NCBI RefSeq assembly: GCF_025399795.1
Contig: NZ_JAODTZ010000025.1
Span: 80,436 to 144,435 of the forward strand
Length of the DNA: 64,000 bases
Direction: 5' to 3'
From: Streptomyces rhizosphaerihabitans
GTDB lineage: Bacteria; Actinomycetota; Actinomycetes; Streptomycetales; Streptomycetaceae
Positions 24,247 to 32,387 of the stretch are shown here, in pieces; position 1 is the stretch's first letter; every line of letters begins with the position of its first letter. Both the position numbers and the translations under genes were made by a program. Under the pieces are notes generated by a model. It did no database searches. It was not told the DNA's origin and saw only the letters and a list, made by a program, of their open reading frames with translations.

Positions 24247-25020
24247 TCAGGTCACGCCGCCCTCGCGATCGGGTGTGCCCCGCAGCAGGGCGAGATAGCG
24301 GCGACCGAACAGATAGGCGTCCCCCGGCCAGCGGGCGGAGAGGTAGTGGCCGTCCTGGACGACGAAGGCGTCGGTGTCGTCGGTGGCGGTGCCGCGCCGG
24401 GTGAGCGTGCGCGGGCCGCGTTCGAACCGCCCGCCCGGCTCGGTGAGAGCCGCCCTGACCTCGTCCTCGACGTAGGCGGGGTAGGTGCGGTAGTAGCGGC
24501 CGAGGCGCCAGGCCGTGGTGAAGTACGCGGTGCGTTCCATGTATTTGGGGAGACAGGTCGTACGGCGGTCGGCCAGGACGCTGCGGCCGGTGCCGGGGTC
24601 CTGGGCGCGGGCCAGGACGAGGACACCGTGACAGATCGCGCCGACGGGCCGCCGCAGGGCCCAGAACCGGGCGATCTGCCGTTGCAGCGGCACTGATCCG
24701 AGGTATTGCCGCATGCCCGGCGCGTGTCCGCCCGGGAGCAGCAGTCCGTCGAAGTCCGCTACGTCCAGGTCGGCCCAGGAGACGGTGGACCGAAACGCGG
24801 CCGACTCGGTCAGTTCCCCGTAGAAACGGCGGGGTTCCCGCTCCGCGCCGAGCTGTCCGAACAGGACGCCGGTCAGCAGCCGCGGGTCCGCCTCCGGACG
24901 GCTGCCCGGGTGCTGGGTGGCGAAGACGACGTCGTGGCCCTCCCGCGTCAACATCCGCCAGGGTACGGCGACTTCGGTGACGTCGAAGTCATGGTCGGGG
25001 AGCGGGATCAGCACACGCAT
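24247..25020 (-). CDS. DJ-1/PfpI-family protein
   Basis: A 257-aa protein of the class I glutamine-amidotransferase-like fold. The nucleophile elbow is VGAICHGVLVLARA, the Glu/Asp region is GLLLPGGHAPGMRQYL, and a Gly-rich start (MRVLIPLPDHDFDVTEVAVPWRML) is typical. Members include chaperones, deglycases and hydrolases; a His/Asp partner is in DTDAFVVQDGHYLSARWPGDAYLF. Longer than the ~190-aa standard because of the insertion with KYMERTAYFTTAWRLGRYY. Cytosolic; role unknown. Confidence 0.83.
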   Translation of the reverse strand: MRVLIPLPDHDFDVTEVAVPWRMLTREGHDVVFATQHPGSRPEADPRLLTGVLFGQLGAEREPRRFYGELTESAAFRSTVSWADLDVADFDGLLLPGGHAPGMRQYLGSVPLQRQIARFWALRRPVGAICHGVLVLARAQDPGTGRSVLADRRTTCLPKYMERTAYFTTAWRLGRYYRTYPAYVEDEVRAALTEPGGRFERGPRTLTRRGTATDDTDAFVVQDGHYLSARWPGDAYLFGRRYLALLRGTPDREGGVT

Positions 25021-25182
25021 GCGCTCATCATGGCAGCCGGTCGGCGACGCGAACCGGCCACCTCCACGAGACCCCCGGGAGGTGGTGAACACGCGGGCCC
25101 GGGCGCACGTATGAGTGGAGGGCCCTCGACCGGGGCTCTCGGCGGCGTTGACGCCGCTCCGCACGGCTTCGGGAGCCCATGC

Positions 25183-26577
25183 ATGAGGCACGCACGACGA
25201 CGGATCGTCCGACGGGGGGCGCGCCTCGCGGCCGTCGGCGGGCTGCTCTGCGGAGGGTTCATGGTGACGCGCGCCATGGCGAGCGAACCGTCCGACGCGT
25301 CGCGTAGCACGGCGAGTTCGGCGCAGGCCGCAGCGAAGACGGGTGCCGGACTCGTGTCCCGGCTGGGTACCTCGCGGACCGCCGGCAACTGGATAGCCGC
25401 CGACGGGCGTCCCGTCGTCGCGGTCACCGACGCGGACGCGGCGGACGCGGTGACGCGGGCGGGTGCTCGCCCGAAGGTCGTGACGCACAGCATGCAGGAC
25501 CTCAAGTCCGCCGCGCAGACGCTCAGTTCGGCGCCCCGGGTGCCGGGCACGGCCTGGGCGGTGGACTACACGAAGAACGAGGTGGTGGTGCAGGCCGACA
25601 GCACGGTCTCCGCCACCGACTGGTCGAGCATGACGAAACTGGCCCACGGCATCGGCGACTCGGTGCGGATGCAGCGGACCCAGGGCACGTTCACCACGCG
25701 GGTGAACGGCGCACAGGCGATCTTCTCGACCGGCGGGCGCTGCTCGGCGGGGTTCAACGTGACCAACGGGCAGAGCGAGTTCATCCTCACGGCCGGGCAC
25801 TGCGGCCCCGCCGGATCTGTCTGGTTCTCCGACAACACGGGTCGGCAGCAGGTGGGGCGCACGGTCACCACGGCGTTCCCCGGCAGTGACTTCTCCCTCA
25901 TCCAGTACGACGCCGGGCAGCAGACGTCGCCCGGCACCAATGTCGTCGCCATCGGCGGCGGCAACGGTGTACGGATCAACGGCGCCGCCGATCCGACCGT
26001 GGGCCAGCGGGTCTTCCGCAGCGGCAGCACCAGCGGGCTGCACGACGGCAAGGTGACCGCGCTCAACGCGACGGTCAACTACCCGGAGGGCACGGTCACC
26101 GGGCTGGTCGAGACCACGGTGTGCGCCGAACCGGGGGACAGTGGCGGCCCGTTGTTCTCCGAGGGCATCGCGCTGGGGGTGACATCGGGCGGCAACGGGG
26201 ACTGCAAGAGCGGCGGTACGACGTTCTTCCAGCCCATCACCAAGGCGCTGACGGCGCTGGGAGTGACGCTCGCGGGCCAGCCCCCGCAGGGCTCCGCCGG
26301 GGGTGCGGCCCAGCCGTCCCTCGCGCCCTCCACGTCGGCTTCGGCCATGGCGTCGCAGGGAGGAGCGCCGGGTGCGGCTGCACCGGGTGCGGTGGAGGCC
26401 GTGGGCGGTACGGGGACGGCCCAGACGTTCGTCTCCGAGCTCACCGACCCGCAGAACGTCGGCCCCGGCCTGCTCGTCATCGGCGGAAGCGTCATCGCGC
26501 TGGTAGCGACCCGCTTCATCCGTACCGAGCAGGACCGCAAGGCCTACCGGCGGCAGTATTCGCAGAGTTGGGGCTGA
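25183..26577 (+). CDS. Trypsin-like serine protease with C-terminal membrane anchor
   Basis: A 464-aa S1-family (streptogrisin-like) protease. Export signal at the N-terminus (GARLAAVGGLLCGGFMVTRAMA), a pro-region to about 165, then the catalytic domain with ILTAGHC (His ~204), GSDFSLIQYD (Asp) and AEPGDSGGPLF (Ser ~320). A Ser/Ala/Pro linker leads to a C-terminal transmembrane helix (GPGLLVIGGSVIALVATRF) and a basic tail RTEQDRKAYRRQYSQSWG. It should sit on the outer membrane face, unlike soluble streptogrisins. ATG 25183 has GGGAG 7 nt upstream. Confidence 0.9.
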   Translation: MRHARRRIVRRGARLAAVGGLLCGGFMVTRAMASEPSDASRSTASSAQAAAKTGAGLVSRLGTSRTAGNWIAADGRPVVAVTDADAADAVTRAGARPKVVTHSMQDLKSAAQTLSSAPRVPGTAWAVDYTKNEVVVQADSTVSATDWSSMTKLAHGIGDSVRMQRTQGTFTTRVNGAQAIFSTGGRCSAGFNVTNGQSEFILTAGHCGPAGSVWFSDNTGRQQVGRTVTTAFPGSDFSLIQYDAGQQTSPGTNVVAIGGGNGVRINGAADPTVGQRVFRSGSTSGLHDGKVTALNATVNYPEGTVTGLVETTVCAEPGDSGGPLFSEGIALGVTSGGNGDCKSGGTTFFQPITKALTALGVTLAGQPPQGSAGGAAQPSLAPSTSASAMASQGGAPGAAAPGAVEAVGGTGTAQTFVSELTDPQNVGPGLLVIGGSVIALVATRFIRTEQDRKAYRRQYSQSWG

Positions 26578-26734
26578 GCGGCTCGCCGTTGGCACTGAGC
26601 CGTTCGCAGTTGGCGCCGAGCGGCTCGGAGTCGGGTCCGGGTGGACCGGATCCGGAGCCGAGCCGCCGGAGGCCGGTGCCGTGGTCCGAGGCGATGGCTC
26701 CCCTGGATCGGGGAGCCCGGCCGGACGTGGAAGG

Positions 26735-26923
26735 TCAGGCGGCCCGGGTCGCCGACGACGGGGCGGCTTCCGCCCATTCGAGGACGAGGCGCTGGTACTC
26801 GTGCCGCTCTTCCATGCTCAGCGTCCCACCCGCCCGGAACCAGAGGGCCCGGATCTCCTCGTTGACTTCGGCAGCGGATCGCTGAGTGTCGTTGTCAAGA
26901 GTGGTGCACATGGCGTGAAGCAT
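26735..26923 (-). CDS. Small conserved hypothetical protein
   Basis: A 62-aa acidic protein: MLHAMCTTLDNDTQRSAAEV, then EIRALWFRAGGTLSMEERHEYQRLVLEWAEA. ATG 26923 was chosen because AAGGA lies 5 nt upstream; the internal ATG at 26911 is a possible alternative. The helical, charged pattern looks like a small regulatory or adaptor protein; no domain recognised. Confidence 0.65.
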   Translation of the reverse strand: MLHAMCTTLDNDTQRSAAEVNEEIRALWFRAGGTLSMEERHEYQRLVLEWAEAAPSSATRAA

Positions 26924-26994
26924 ACGGTCCTTGACGTGAAGATGATGTGAGTAAAGGCTCATCGAGCGACATAACGGACCGTGAAGCTCGTCAC

Positions 26995-27690
26995 TCAGGT
27001 GCCGGGCTTGCGGCCGTACACGGAGACGTCGTCGCCGTTCTTGAGCAGTGACCAGTACTTCTTCGCCGTGGTCGGGGTCATGTTGACGCAGCCGTGCGAG
27101 CCGGGCGGGTTCCACATGCTGAGCCCCACCGAGTGGAAGGCCTGGCCGCCGTCGAAGAACTGGCTGTACGGCATGGACACGTTGTAGATGCTGGAGACGT
27201 GGTCGATGTCACGCCAGTAGATCTTCTTCAGGCCGGTACGGGTCTCGTAGCCGTCCCTGCCCGTGCGGACCGGGACCGGTCCGTAGACCAGCCGGCTGCC
27301 GTCCTGGATCCAGCTGAGCTGGAGCGTGAGGTTGACGCAGGCGATACGGCCCTTGTTGACCGGGCACTTGCCGTCCCGGTTGGGGTTGTTCCCCACGGCC
27401 TTCTGCTTGTTCATGAGATCCATCACGCCCCAGGTGACGGGTCCCGCGTACCCGATGTTCGGGGTGATGCCGTGCTTGGTCTGGAAGGCCTGGATCGCCT
27501 TGCAGTCGGCGGCGGACTGCCGTCCGTCGACGGGCCGCCCGAGGAACTTCTCCACCTGCTTCTGGTTCGGGCCGGTGGCCGTCGTGCAGCTCGCGGCCTG
27601 CGCGGGCGTCGAGCCCAGGGCGAGGGTGAGCGGTGCGACCAGTCCGGTGAGCCCGAGCGCGACGGCTCCTCTTCTGCGTACGTCCCCCAT
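26995..27690 (-). CDS. L,D-transpeptidase (YkuD) with peptidoglycan-binding domain
   Basis: A 231-aa exported enzyme: signal peptide (ALGLTGLVAPLTLALGSTPAQA), an N-terminal PG-binding-like domain (about 40-100), and a YkuD catalytic domain ending with MPYSQFFDGGQAFHSVGLSMWNPPGSHGCVNMTP, giving the H...S/T-H-G-C signature. It should form 3-3 cross-links or attach proteins in the wall. ATG 27690 is selected because AGGAAGG sits 6 nt upstream; the ATG at 27717 lacks this. Confidence 0.92.
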   Translation of the reverse strand: MGDVRRRGAVALGLTGLVAPLTLALGSTPAQAASCTTATGPNQKQVEKFLGRPVDGRQSAADCKAIQAFQTKHGITPNIGYAGPVTWGVMDLMNKQKAVGNNPNRDGKCPVNKGRIACVNLTLQLSWIQDGSRLVYGPVPVRTGRDGYETRTGLKKIYWRDIDHVSSIYNVSMPYSQFFDGGQAFHSVGLSMWNPPGSHGCVNMTPTTAKKYWSLLKNGDDVSVYGRKPGT

Positions 27691-27855
27691 GGCGGGCCTT
27701 CCTGTCGTGTCCGTCATCTGTCTGTCTGCCTTCTAGCATCTAGACCGCCCTTGAGGGTATTGCGTTGTACGGCCGGCGAGGACGGGACGAAACAGTGACA
27801 TTCCTCGCCGGGCCGTCTCCGCGCGGGACGGAGCCCTACCCCCACCGTCGCCGTT

Positions 27856-28662
27856 CTAGTCGTCGCCGTGGAACACGACCGTCTGCCGGAACCCGTTGTT
27901 GACGCCGAGGAGGCCGCCGTCGACGCACAGCGTCGTGCCGGTGATCCAGGACGCGTCCCGGGAGGCGAGGAAGGCGACGGCGGCCGCGATGTCCTCCGGC
28001 TCGCCGACCCGGCCGAGCGGATACAGCCGGGCCGCGGAGGCGAGATCGTCCTCGCGGCCCTCCCAGGCCGTGGTGCGGACGGTTCCCGGAGCCACCAGGT
28101 TGACGCGGACGCCCCGGCCGGCGGCGTGGCCGGCCAGGGTGCGGGTGAGCGACATCAGTCCCGCCTTGGCCGCGCTGTAGGCGTGGTTGCCGAAGTCCTG
28201 GATGCCGTTGACGGAGCCGATGCTGACGATGGAACCGCGGCCGGAGGCGACCAGGTGCGGAAGCGCCGCGCGGGCGCAGCGGTAGGCGCCGGTCAGGGTG
28301 ATGTCGAGGTCACGGGCCCACACCTCGTCGCTCTCGTCCTCGAAGAGCGGGGCGTCGGGGCTGCACCGGAAGGCGTTGTTGACCAGGACGTCGAGCGAGC
28401 CGAAGGCGTTCACGGCGTACGCCACGGCGGCCTCGACCTGTGCCCGCTCCCCCACGTCGCAGGTGAACGCCTCGGCCCGCGCGCCGAGTTCGCGCAGCGC
28501 CGCGGCCGTCCTCCCGGCCTGTGCCGAGTCCACGTCGGTGACGAGGACTTGAGCGCCTTCCTCGGCGAGGCGGCGGGCGGTCGCCGCGCCGATACCCCGC
28601 GCCGCACCCGTGATCAGAACCCCGTATCCCTCGAAACGCCTCATCGTGGTGATCGCAGTCAT
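27856..28662 (-). CDS. Short-chain dehydrogenase/reductase
   Basis: A 268-aa classical SDR: VLITGAARGIGAATARRL (T-G-x3-G-x-G), a VLVNNAFRC segment (N-N-A), SIGSVNG with catalytic Ser, and YSAAKAGL (Y-x3-K). NAD(P)-dependent oxidation or reduction of an unknown alcohol/ketone. The ribosome site is weak and the ATG at 28644 is an alternative start. It is divergent from a hypothetical gene 50 nt away. Confidence 0.88.
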   Translation of the reverse strand: MTAITTMRRFEGYGVLITGAARGIGAATARRLAEEGAQVLVTDVDSAQAGRTAAALRELGARAEAFTCDVGERAQVEAAVAYAVNAFGSLDVLVNNAFRCSPDAPLFEDESDEVWARDLDITLTGAYRCARAALPHLVASGRGSIVSIGSVNGIQDFGNHAYSAAKAGLMSLTRTLAGHAAGRGVRVNLVAPGTVRTTAWEGREDDLASAARLYPLGRVGEPEDIAAAVAFLASRDASWITGTTLCVDGGLLGVNNGFRQTVVFHGDD

Positions 28663-28712
28663 GGCAGGGAAGGTACTGCCGTGATCGTCGCGGCGACAGA
28701 TACCGTGCGCCC

Positions 28713-29285
28713 ATGTCCGCCTTCATGCAGCAACTCCCGGCGCTGATCGGCGTGATCATCGGTGCCCTCGGTTCGTATCTGGCGATCGTGCGGGGCGACC
28801 GGGCCCGCTTCGGGCGCGAGCAGACGGCCCGTTGGGAGGAGCGGCGACTCGCGGTCTACTCCGACTACGCGCGATGCCTGAAGAAGACGATCACGCTGAC
28901 GTACCGCGTCGCCGCCCATCTCGGCAACGACCCCCACCCGCATCCGCTGCCGCCCGAGGAGGCCGCTCCCCTGCTGGCCGAGGCCGCCGAAGCCGGGGAC
29001 CCGGCCGGAGAGGCACTGCTCCTCCTCGGCACTCCGGAGGTGGTGGAGAAGTCGCGTGCCTGGGTCGTCGTGGTGATGGAGATGGAGCGCTTCCTCTACG
29101 AACGCACGCGCGACCCCGAAGCCTGGCAGGCCCTGCTCGTACGCCAGCGCAGCGAGCGCGAGGCGTACTACGCGGCCGTGCGCGCGGACCTCTCGCTCAC
29201 GACGGGGCGACCGGACGCGTGGCAGGTGCCACCGCTCCACGCGCGCACCGGCCTCGGCCCCGCCCAGTCGCCGCCCCGGGCTTGA
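28713..29285 (+). CDS. Hypothetical protein with N-terminal membrane anchor
   Basis: A 190-aa protein. Residues 1-25 form a hydrophobic anchor (MQQLPALIGVIIGALGSYLAIV), the rest is helical and charged (ARWEERRLAVYSDYARCLKKT, then EVVEKSRAWVVVVMEMERFLYERTRDPEAWQALLVRQRSEREAYY). No enzymatic motif. It is likely a cytoplasmic, membrane-tethered protein; orthologous-looking proteins occur in Streptomyces but I know no function. Converges on the SDR gene with a 21-nt gap. Confidence 0.72.
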   Translation: MSAFMQQLPALIGVIIGALGSYLAIVRGDRARFGREQTARWEERRLAVYSDYARCLKKTITLTYRVAAHLGNDPHPHPLPPEEAAPLLAEAAEAGDPAGEALLLLGTPEVVEKSRAWVVVVMEMERFLYERTRDPEAWQALLVRQRSEREAYYAAVRADLSLTTGRPDAWQVPPLHARTGLGPAQSPPRA

Positions 29286-29306
29286 GGTCCCCGGCCCTCC
29301 TGCCCC

Positions 29307-30233
29307 TCAGCGGTACCCCGTCGCGTCCGCCGGTTTCCCCTTGTCCTGCACTTCGACCATGTAGCGCCAGCAGTCCGGGCGGCTGCCGTCCCGGTCGGTG
29401 AAGCCGTACACCTGGGCGAGCTGTCCGCTGGAGAGGGATTTCCCGTTCCAGCGCGCGAGTTCGGGGTCGGCGGCCAGCGCGGCGACCGCGCGGCCGACGT
29501 AGAACGGCGTCTCGGAGATGCCGAAGTGCGGGACGCGTTCCTCGGCGTCGCGCCAGTTCTCCTCGGTCACGCCGAAGGCTTCGAGCATCATCTCCGAGCG
29601 CAGCCAGCCGGGGGTGAGGGCCACGGCGGTGGCGCCGCGCGGGCTCAGTTCGTGTCCGAGGGCGAACGCCATGCGCAGCACCGCCGACTTGGCGATGTCG
29701 TAGAAGAACGAGACCCGGTAGGTGTCCCGGTTGTACTCCGCCGTACCGTCGGTCATCTCGACGACCAGTCCGCCGGGACGGCGCAGGAGCAGGGGCAGCG
29801 CGTGGTGGCTGGTGATCGCGTGGGTCTCGACAGCGAGCCGGAGCATCCTGAGTCCGTTGTCGAGGTCGTGCTCCCAGACGGGGGCGTCCCACTCGAAGAG
29901 CTTCTCGGCGCCCCAGATGTCGTTGACCAGGATGTCCAGGCGGCCCTGCTCGTCCGCGATCCGGGCGACGAGCGCGGCTACCTCGGACGGCACGAGGTGG
30001 TCCGTGGGGACCGCGATACCCCGCCCGCCCGCTGCGGTGACCAGGTCCGCGGTGTCCTCGATGGTCTCCGGACGGTCGTACTCCGAACGGCGTTCCCGCG
30101 TGCTGCGCCCGGTCACGTAGACGGTGGCGCCGGCCGCGCCCAGTTCCACGGCGATTCCCCGGCCCGCGCCCCGGGTCGCGCCCGCCACCAGGGCGACCCT
30201 GTCCCGCAGCGTGCCTTCCAACGGCCCTGACAT
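29307..30233 (-). CDS. Short-chain dehydrogenase/reductase
   Basis: A 308-aa SDR with VALVAGATRGAGRGIAVELG (nucleotide-binding Gly motif), ILVNDIWGAE replacing the usual N-N-A/G, and FFYDIAKSAVLRMA as the Y-x3-K site. The C-terminus is longer than in classical SDRs (RSEMMLEAFGVTEENWRDAEERVPHFGISETPFYVGRAV). ATG 30233 is clear because ACGGAGGT lies 6 nt upstream. Substrate unknown. Confidence 0.87.
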   Translation of the reverse strand: MSGPLEGTLRDRVALVAGATRGAGRGIAVELGAAGATVYVTGRSTRERRSEYDRPETIEDTADLVTAAGGRGIAVPTDHLVPSEVAALVARIADEQGRLDILVNDIWGAEKLFEWDAPVWEHDLDNGLRMLRLAVETHAITSHHALPLLLRRPGGLVVEMTDGTAEYNRDTYRVSFFYDIAKSAVLRMAFALGHELSPRGATAVALTPGWLRSEMMLEAFGVTEENWRDAEERVPHFGISETPFYVGRAVAALAADPELARWNGKSLSSGQLAQVYGFTDRDGSRPDCWRYMVEVQDKGKPADATGYR

Positions 30234-30333
30234 GTCCGACCTCCGTGCGCGTAGCGTCCACGGGCTGCTGTCACCCGGGGTTTCTACGAGCGTCTCCCGG
30301 AAGCCGGACATCTTCTGTCAGGTATCTCTGTGG

Positions 30334-30365
30334 CGTTTCCGCCGTGTCGCGGCACGGCGGAAACG
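30334..30365 (-). terminator. Hairpin terminator of the formaldehyde operon
   Basis: Perfect 13-bp inverted repeat (30334-30346 and 30353-30365) with a 6-nt loop, 57 nt past the stop of the MBL gene. Confidence 0.75.
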
Positions 30366-30421
30366 GACGTGCGGCGCGGCAGAGCGGCGGGACGGCACCG
30401 CGCCAGGGCGACAGGGCCGCG

Positions 30422-31054
30422 TCAGTGGCCGCGTGCGATCCACTCCTCCAGGTGGGGCGCCTCCTCGCCGATCGTGGTCGAATCGCCGTGTCCCGTACGG
30501 ACGACCGTGTCGGCCGGCAGAGAGAGCAGCCGGTCGCGGATCGACTCGACGATCGTCGGGAAGTGCGAGTAGGACCGGCCGGTCGCCCCCGGGCCGCCCT
30601 GGAAGAGGGTGTCGCCGGAGAAGAGCGTGCCGAGGCCCGGGGCGTAGAGGCATACCGCGCCCGGGGCGTGGCCCGGGGTGTGGAGCACGGTCAGGTCCGC
30701 GCCCGCCGCCTCGATCACCTGGCCGTCCTGGAGCCAGGCGTCGGGCAGGCGGTCCGGGTGGGTGACCTTCCACAGCGGCAGGTCGTCGGGGTGGAGCCAG
30801 ATGGTGGCGCCGGTGCGCTCCGCGAGGGCGGGGGCGGCGTCGATGTGATCGTTGTGGGCGTGCGTGCACACGATCGCCCGCAGTCGCCGGTCTCCCACCG
30901 CTTCGGCGATGGCGTCGGCGTCATGAGCGGCGTCGATCACGATCGCCTCGTGATCGTTTCCCACGATCCACACGTTGTTGTCGACGTCCCAGGTGCCGCC
31001 GTCGAGGGAGAACGTGCCCGAGGTGACGAGGTGTTCGATGCGGGCGCTCGTCAC
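30422..31054 (-). CDS. MBL-fold hydrolase in the mycothiol formaldehyde operon
   Basis: A 210-aa MBL hydrolase with THAHNDHIDAAPAL (H-x-H-x-D-H), HTPGHAPGAVCLY and FSGDTLFQGGPG. Glyoxalase II-like, so a thioester hydrolase is expected. Its GTG start overlaps the stop of the mycothiol dehydrogenase gene (GTGA), which makes it the likely S-formylmycothiol hydrolase that completes formaldehyde oxidation to formate. This role is inferred from coupling and family. Confidence 0.87.
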   Translation of the reverse strand: MTSARIEHLVTSGTFSLDGGTWDVDNNVWIVGNDHEAIVIDAAHDADAIAEAVGDRRLRAIVCTHAHNDHIDAAPALAERTGATIWLHPDDLPLWKVTHPDRLPDAWLQDGQVIEAAGADLTVLHTPGHAPGAVCLYAPGLGTLFSGDTLFQGGPGATGRSYSHFPTIVESIRDRLLSLPADTVVRTGHGDSTTIGEEAPHLEEWIARGH

Positions 31055-32136
31055 AGGATCACCACCGAGCGCAGCACGTCGCCCTGGTGCATCCGCTCGA
31101 AGGCCGGTTCCACGTCGTCCAGGGTGATCGTCTCGCTCACGAACGCGCCCAGGTCGAGGCGCCCTTGGAGGTGCAGGTCGATCAGCATCGGGAAGTCGCG
31201 GGAGGGCAGACAGTCGCCGTACCAGGACGACTTGAGGGCGCCGCCGCGTCCGAAGACGTCGATCAGGGGGAGTTCGAGCTTCATGTCCGGGGTCGGCACG
31301 CCGACGAGGACGACCGTGCCGGCGAGATCGCGGGCGTAGAAAGCCTGTTGATACGTCTCCGGGCGGCCGACGGCCTCGATGACGACGTCGGCGCCGAAGC
31401 CGCCGGTGAGTTCGCGGATCGCCTCGACGGGGTCGGTCGCGCGGGAGTTGACGGTGTGCGTCGCGCCGAGCTTCTCGGCGGTGATGAGTTTGCGGTCGTC
31501 GATGTCCACGGCGATGATCTTCGCCGCGCCCGCGAGCCGGGAGCCGGCGATCGCCGCGTCGCCGACACCGCCGCAGCCGATCACAGCGACCGTGTCACCC
31601 CGGCCGACGTTGCCCGTGTTGATGGCGGCCCCGATGCCGGCCATCACACCGCAGCCGAGCAGTCCGGCGACCGCCGGGGAGACCGCCGGGTCGACCTTGG
31701 TGCACTGTCCGGCCGCGACCAGCGTCTTCTCGGCGAAGGCGCCGATACCGAGAGCCGGGGACAGCTCGGTGCCGTCCTTCAAGGTCATCTTCTGCTTGGC
31801 GTTGTGGGTGTTGAAGCAGTACCAGGGGCGTCCGCGCAGACACGCACGGCACTGCCCGCACACCGCACGCCAGTTGAGGATGACGAAGTCACCGGGTGCC
31901 ACGTCCGTGACCCCGGCGCCGACCGACTCCACGACTCCGGCCGCCTCGTGGCCGAGCAGGAACGGGAAGTCGTCGTTGATGCCGCCCTGCTTGTAGTGCA
32001 GGTCCGTGTGGCAGACCCCGCAGGCCTGGATCTGCACCACGGCCTCGCCCGGCCCCGGATCGGGCACGACGATCGTCTCGACGCGCACCGGCTCGTTCTT
32101 GCCCGGTGCGATCACGCCCCGTACTTCCTGCGCCAT
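31051..32136 (-). CDS. S-(hydroxymethyl)mycothiol dehydrogenase
   Basis: A 361-aa zinc-dependent medium-chain alcohol dehydrogenase. Catalytic zinc ligands are in ACGVCHTDLHYKQGG and LLGHEAAGVVESVG; structural zinc is held by CGQCRACLRGRPWYCF. The NAD site is VAVIGCGGVGDAAI. The extended NTHNAKQKMTLKDGTELSPALGIGAFAE region is typical of the NAD/mycothiol-dependent formaldehyde dehydrogenase of actinobacteria. ATG 32136 follows GGGAAGGG. Cytosolic; first gene of a two-gene operon. Confidence 0.93.
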   Translation of the reverse strand: MAQEVRGVIAPGKNEPVRVETIVVPDPGPGEAVVQIQACGVCHTDLHYKQGGINDDFPFLLGHEAAGVVESVGAGVTDVAPGDFVILNWRAVCGQCRACLRGRPWYCFNTHNAKQKMTLKDGTELSPALGIGAFAEKTLVAAGQCTKVDPAVSPAVAGLLGCGVMAGIGAAINTGNVGRGDTVAVIGCGGVGDAAIAGSRLAGAAKIIAVDIDDRKLITAEKLGATHTVNSRATDPVEAIRELTGGFGADVVIEAVGRPETYQQAFYARDLAGTVVLVGVPTPDMKLELPLIDVFGRGGALKSSWYGDCLPSRDFPMLIDLHLQGRLDLGAFVSETITLDDVEPAFERMHQGDVLRSVVIL

Positions 32137-32287
32137 GTGAGTGAGCCCTTCCCTAGGTCGACGTTCCGTCAACCGACCCTACGGTGTGACCGGCCGGTAG
32201 AAGGCCAGCCGGCCCGCGGCGCCCCCGGCCCCCGGTAAGGCGATCGGCCGCCCGTGCACCGGCAGCGCATCGACACCAGCCCTCAGA

Positions 32288-32301
32288 TACCCCCGGGGGT
32301 A
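32288..32301. promoter_or_regulatory. CsoR-family operator, copy 1 (TACCCCCGGGGGTA)
   Basis: Perfect 14-bp palindrome of the G-tract type bound by CsoR/CstR repressors, 87 nt before the start of the MBL-rhodanese gene. An identical copy lies 34 bp further on, with a TACGGT -10-like hexamer (32309-32314) in between. Confidence 0.8.
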
Positions 32302-32321
32302 CCTCTGCTACGGTGGAGATA

Positions 32322-32335
32322 TACCCCCGGGGGTA
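32322..32335. promoter_or_regulatory. CsoR-family operator, copy 2 (TACCCCCGGGGGTA)
   Basis: Second identical palindrome. Two copies around a promoter suggest tight cooperative repression by the CsoR-family protein encoded at 34751-35038. Confidence 0.8.
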
Positions 32336-32387
32336 ATTTCGTAGAGCCGCGAAGCCCTCGGGCTTCACGCAGGAGAGGAGTGCTGCC

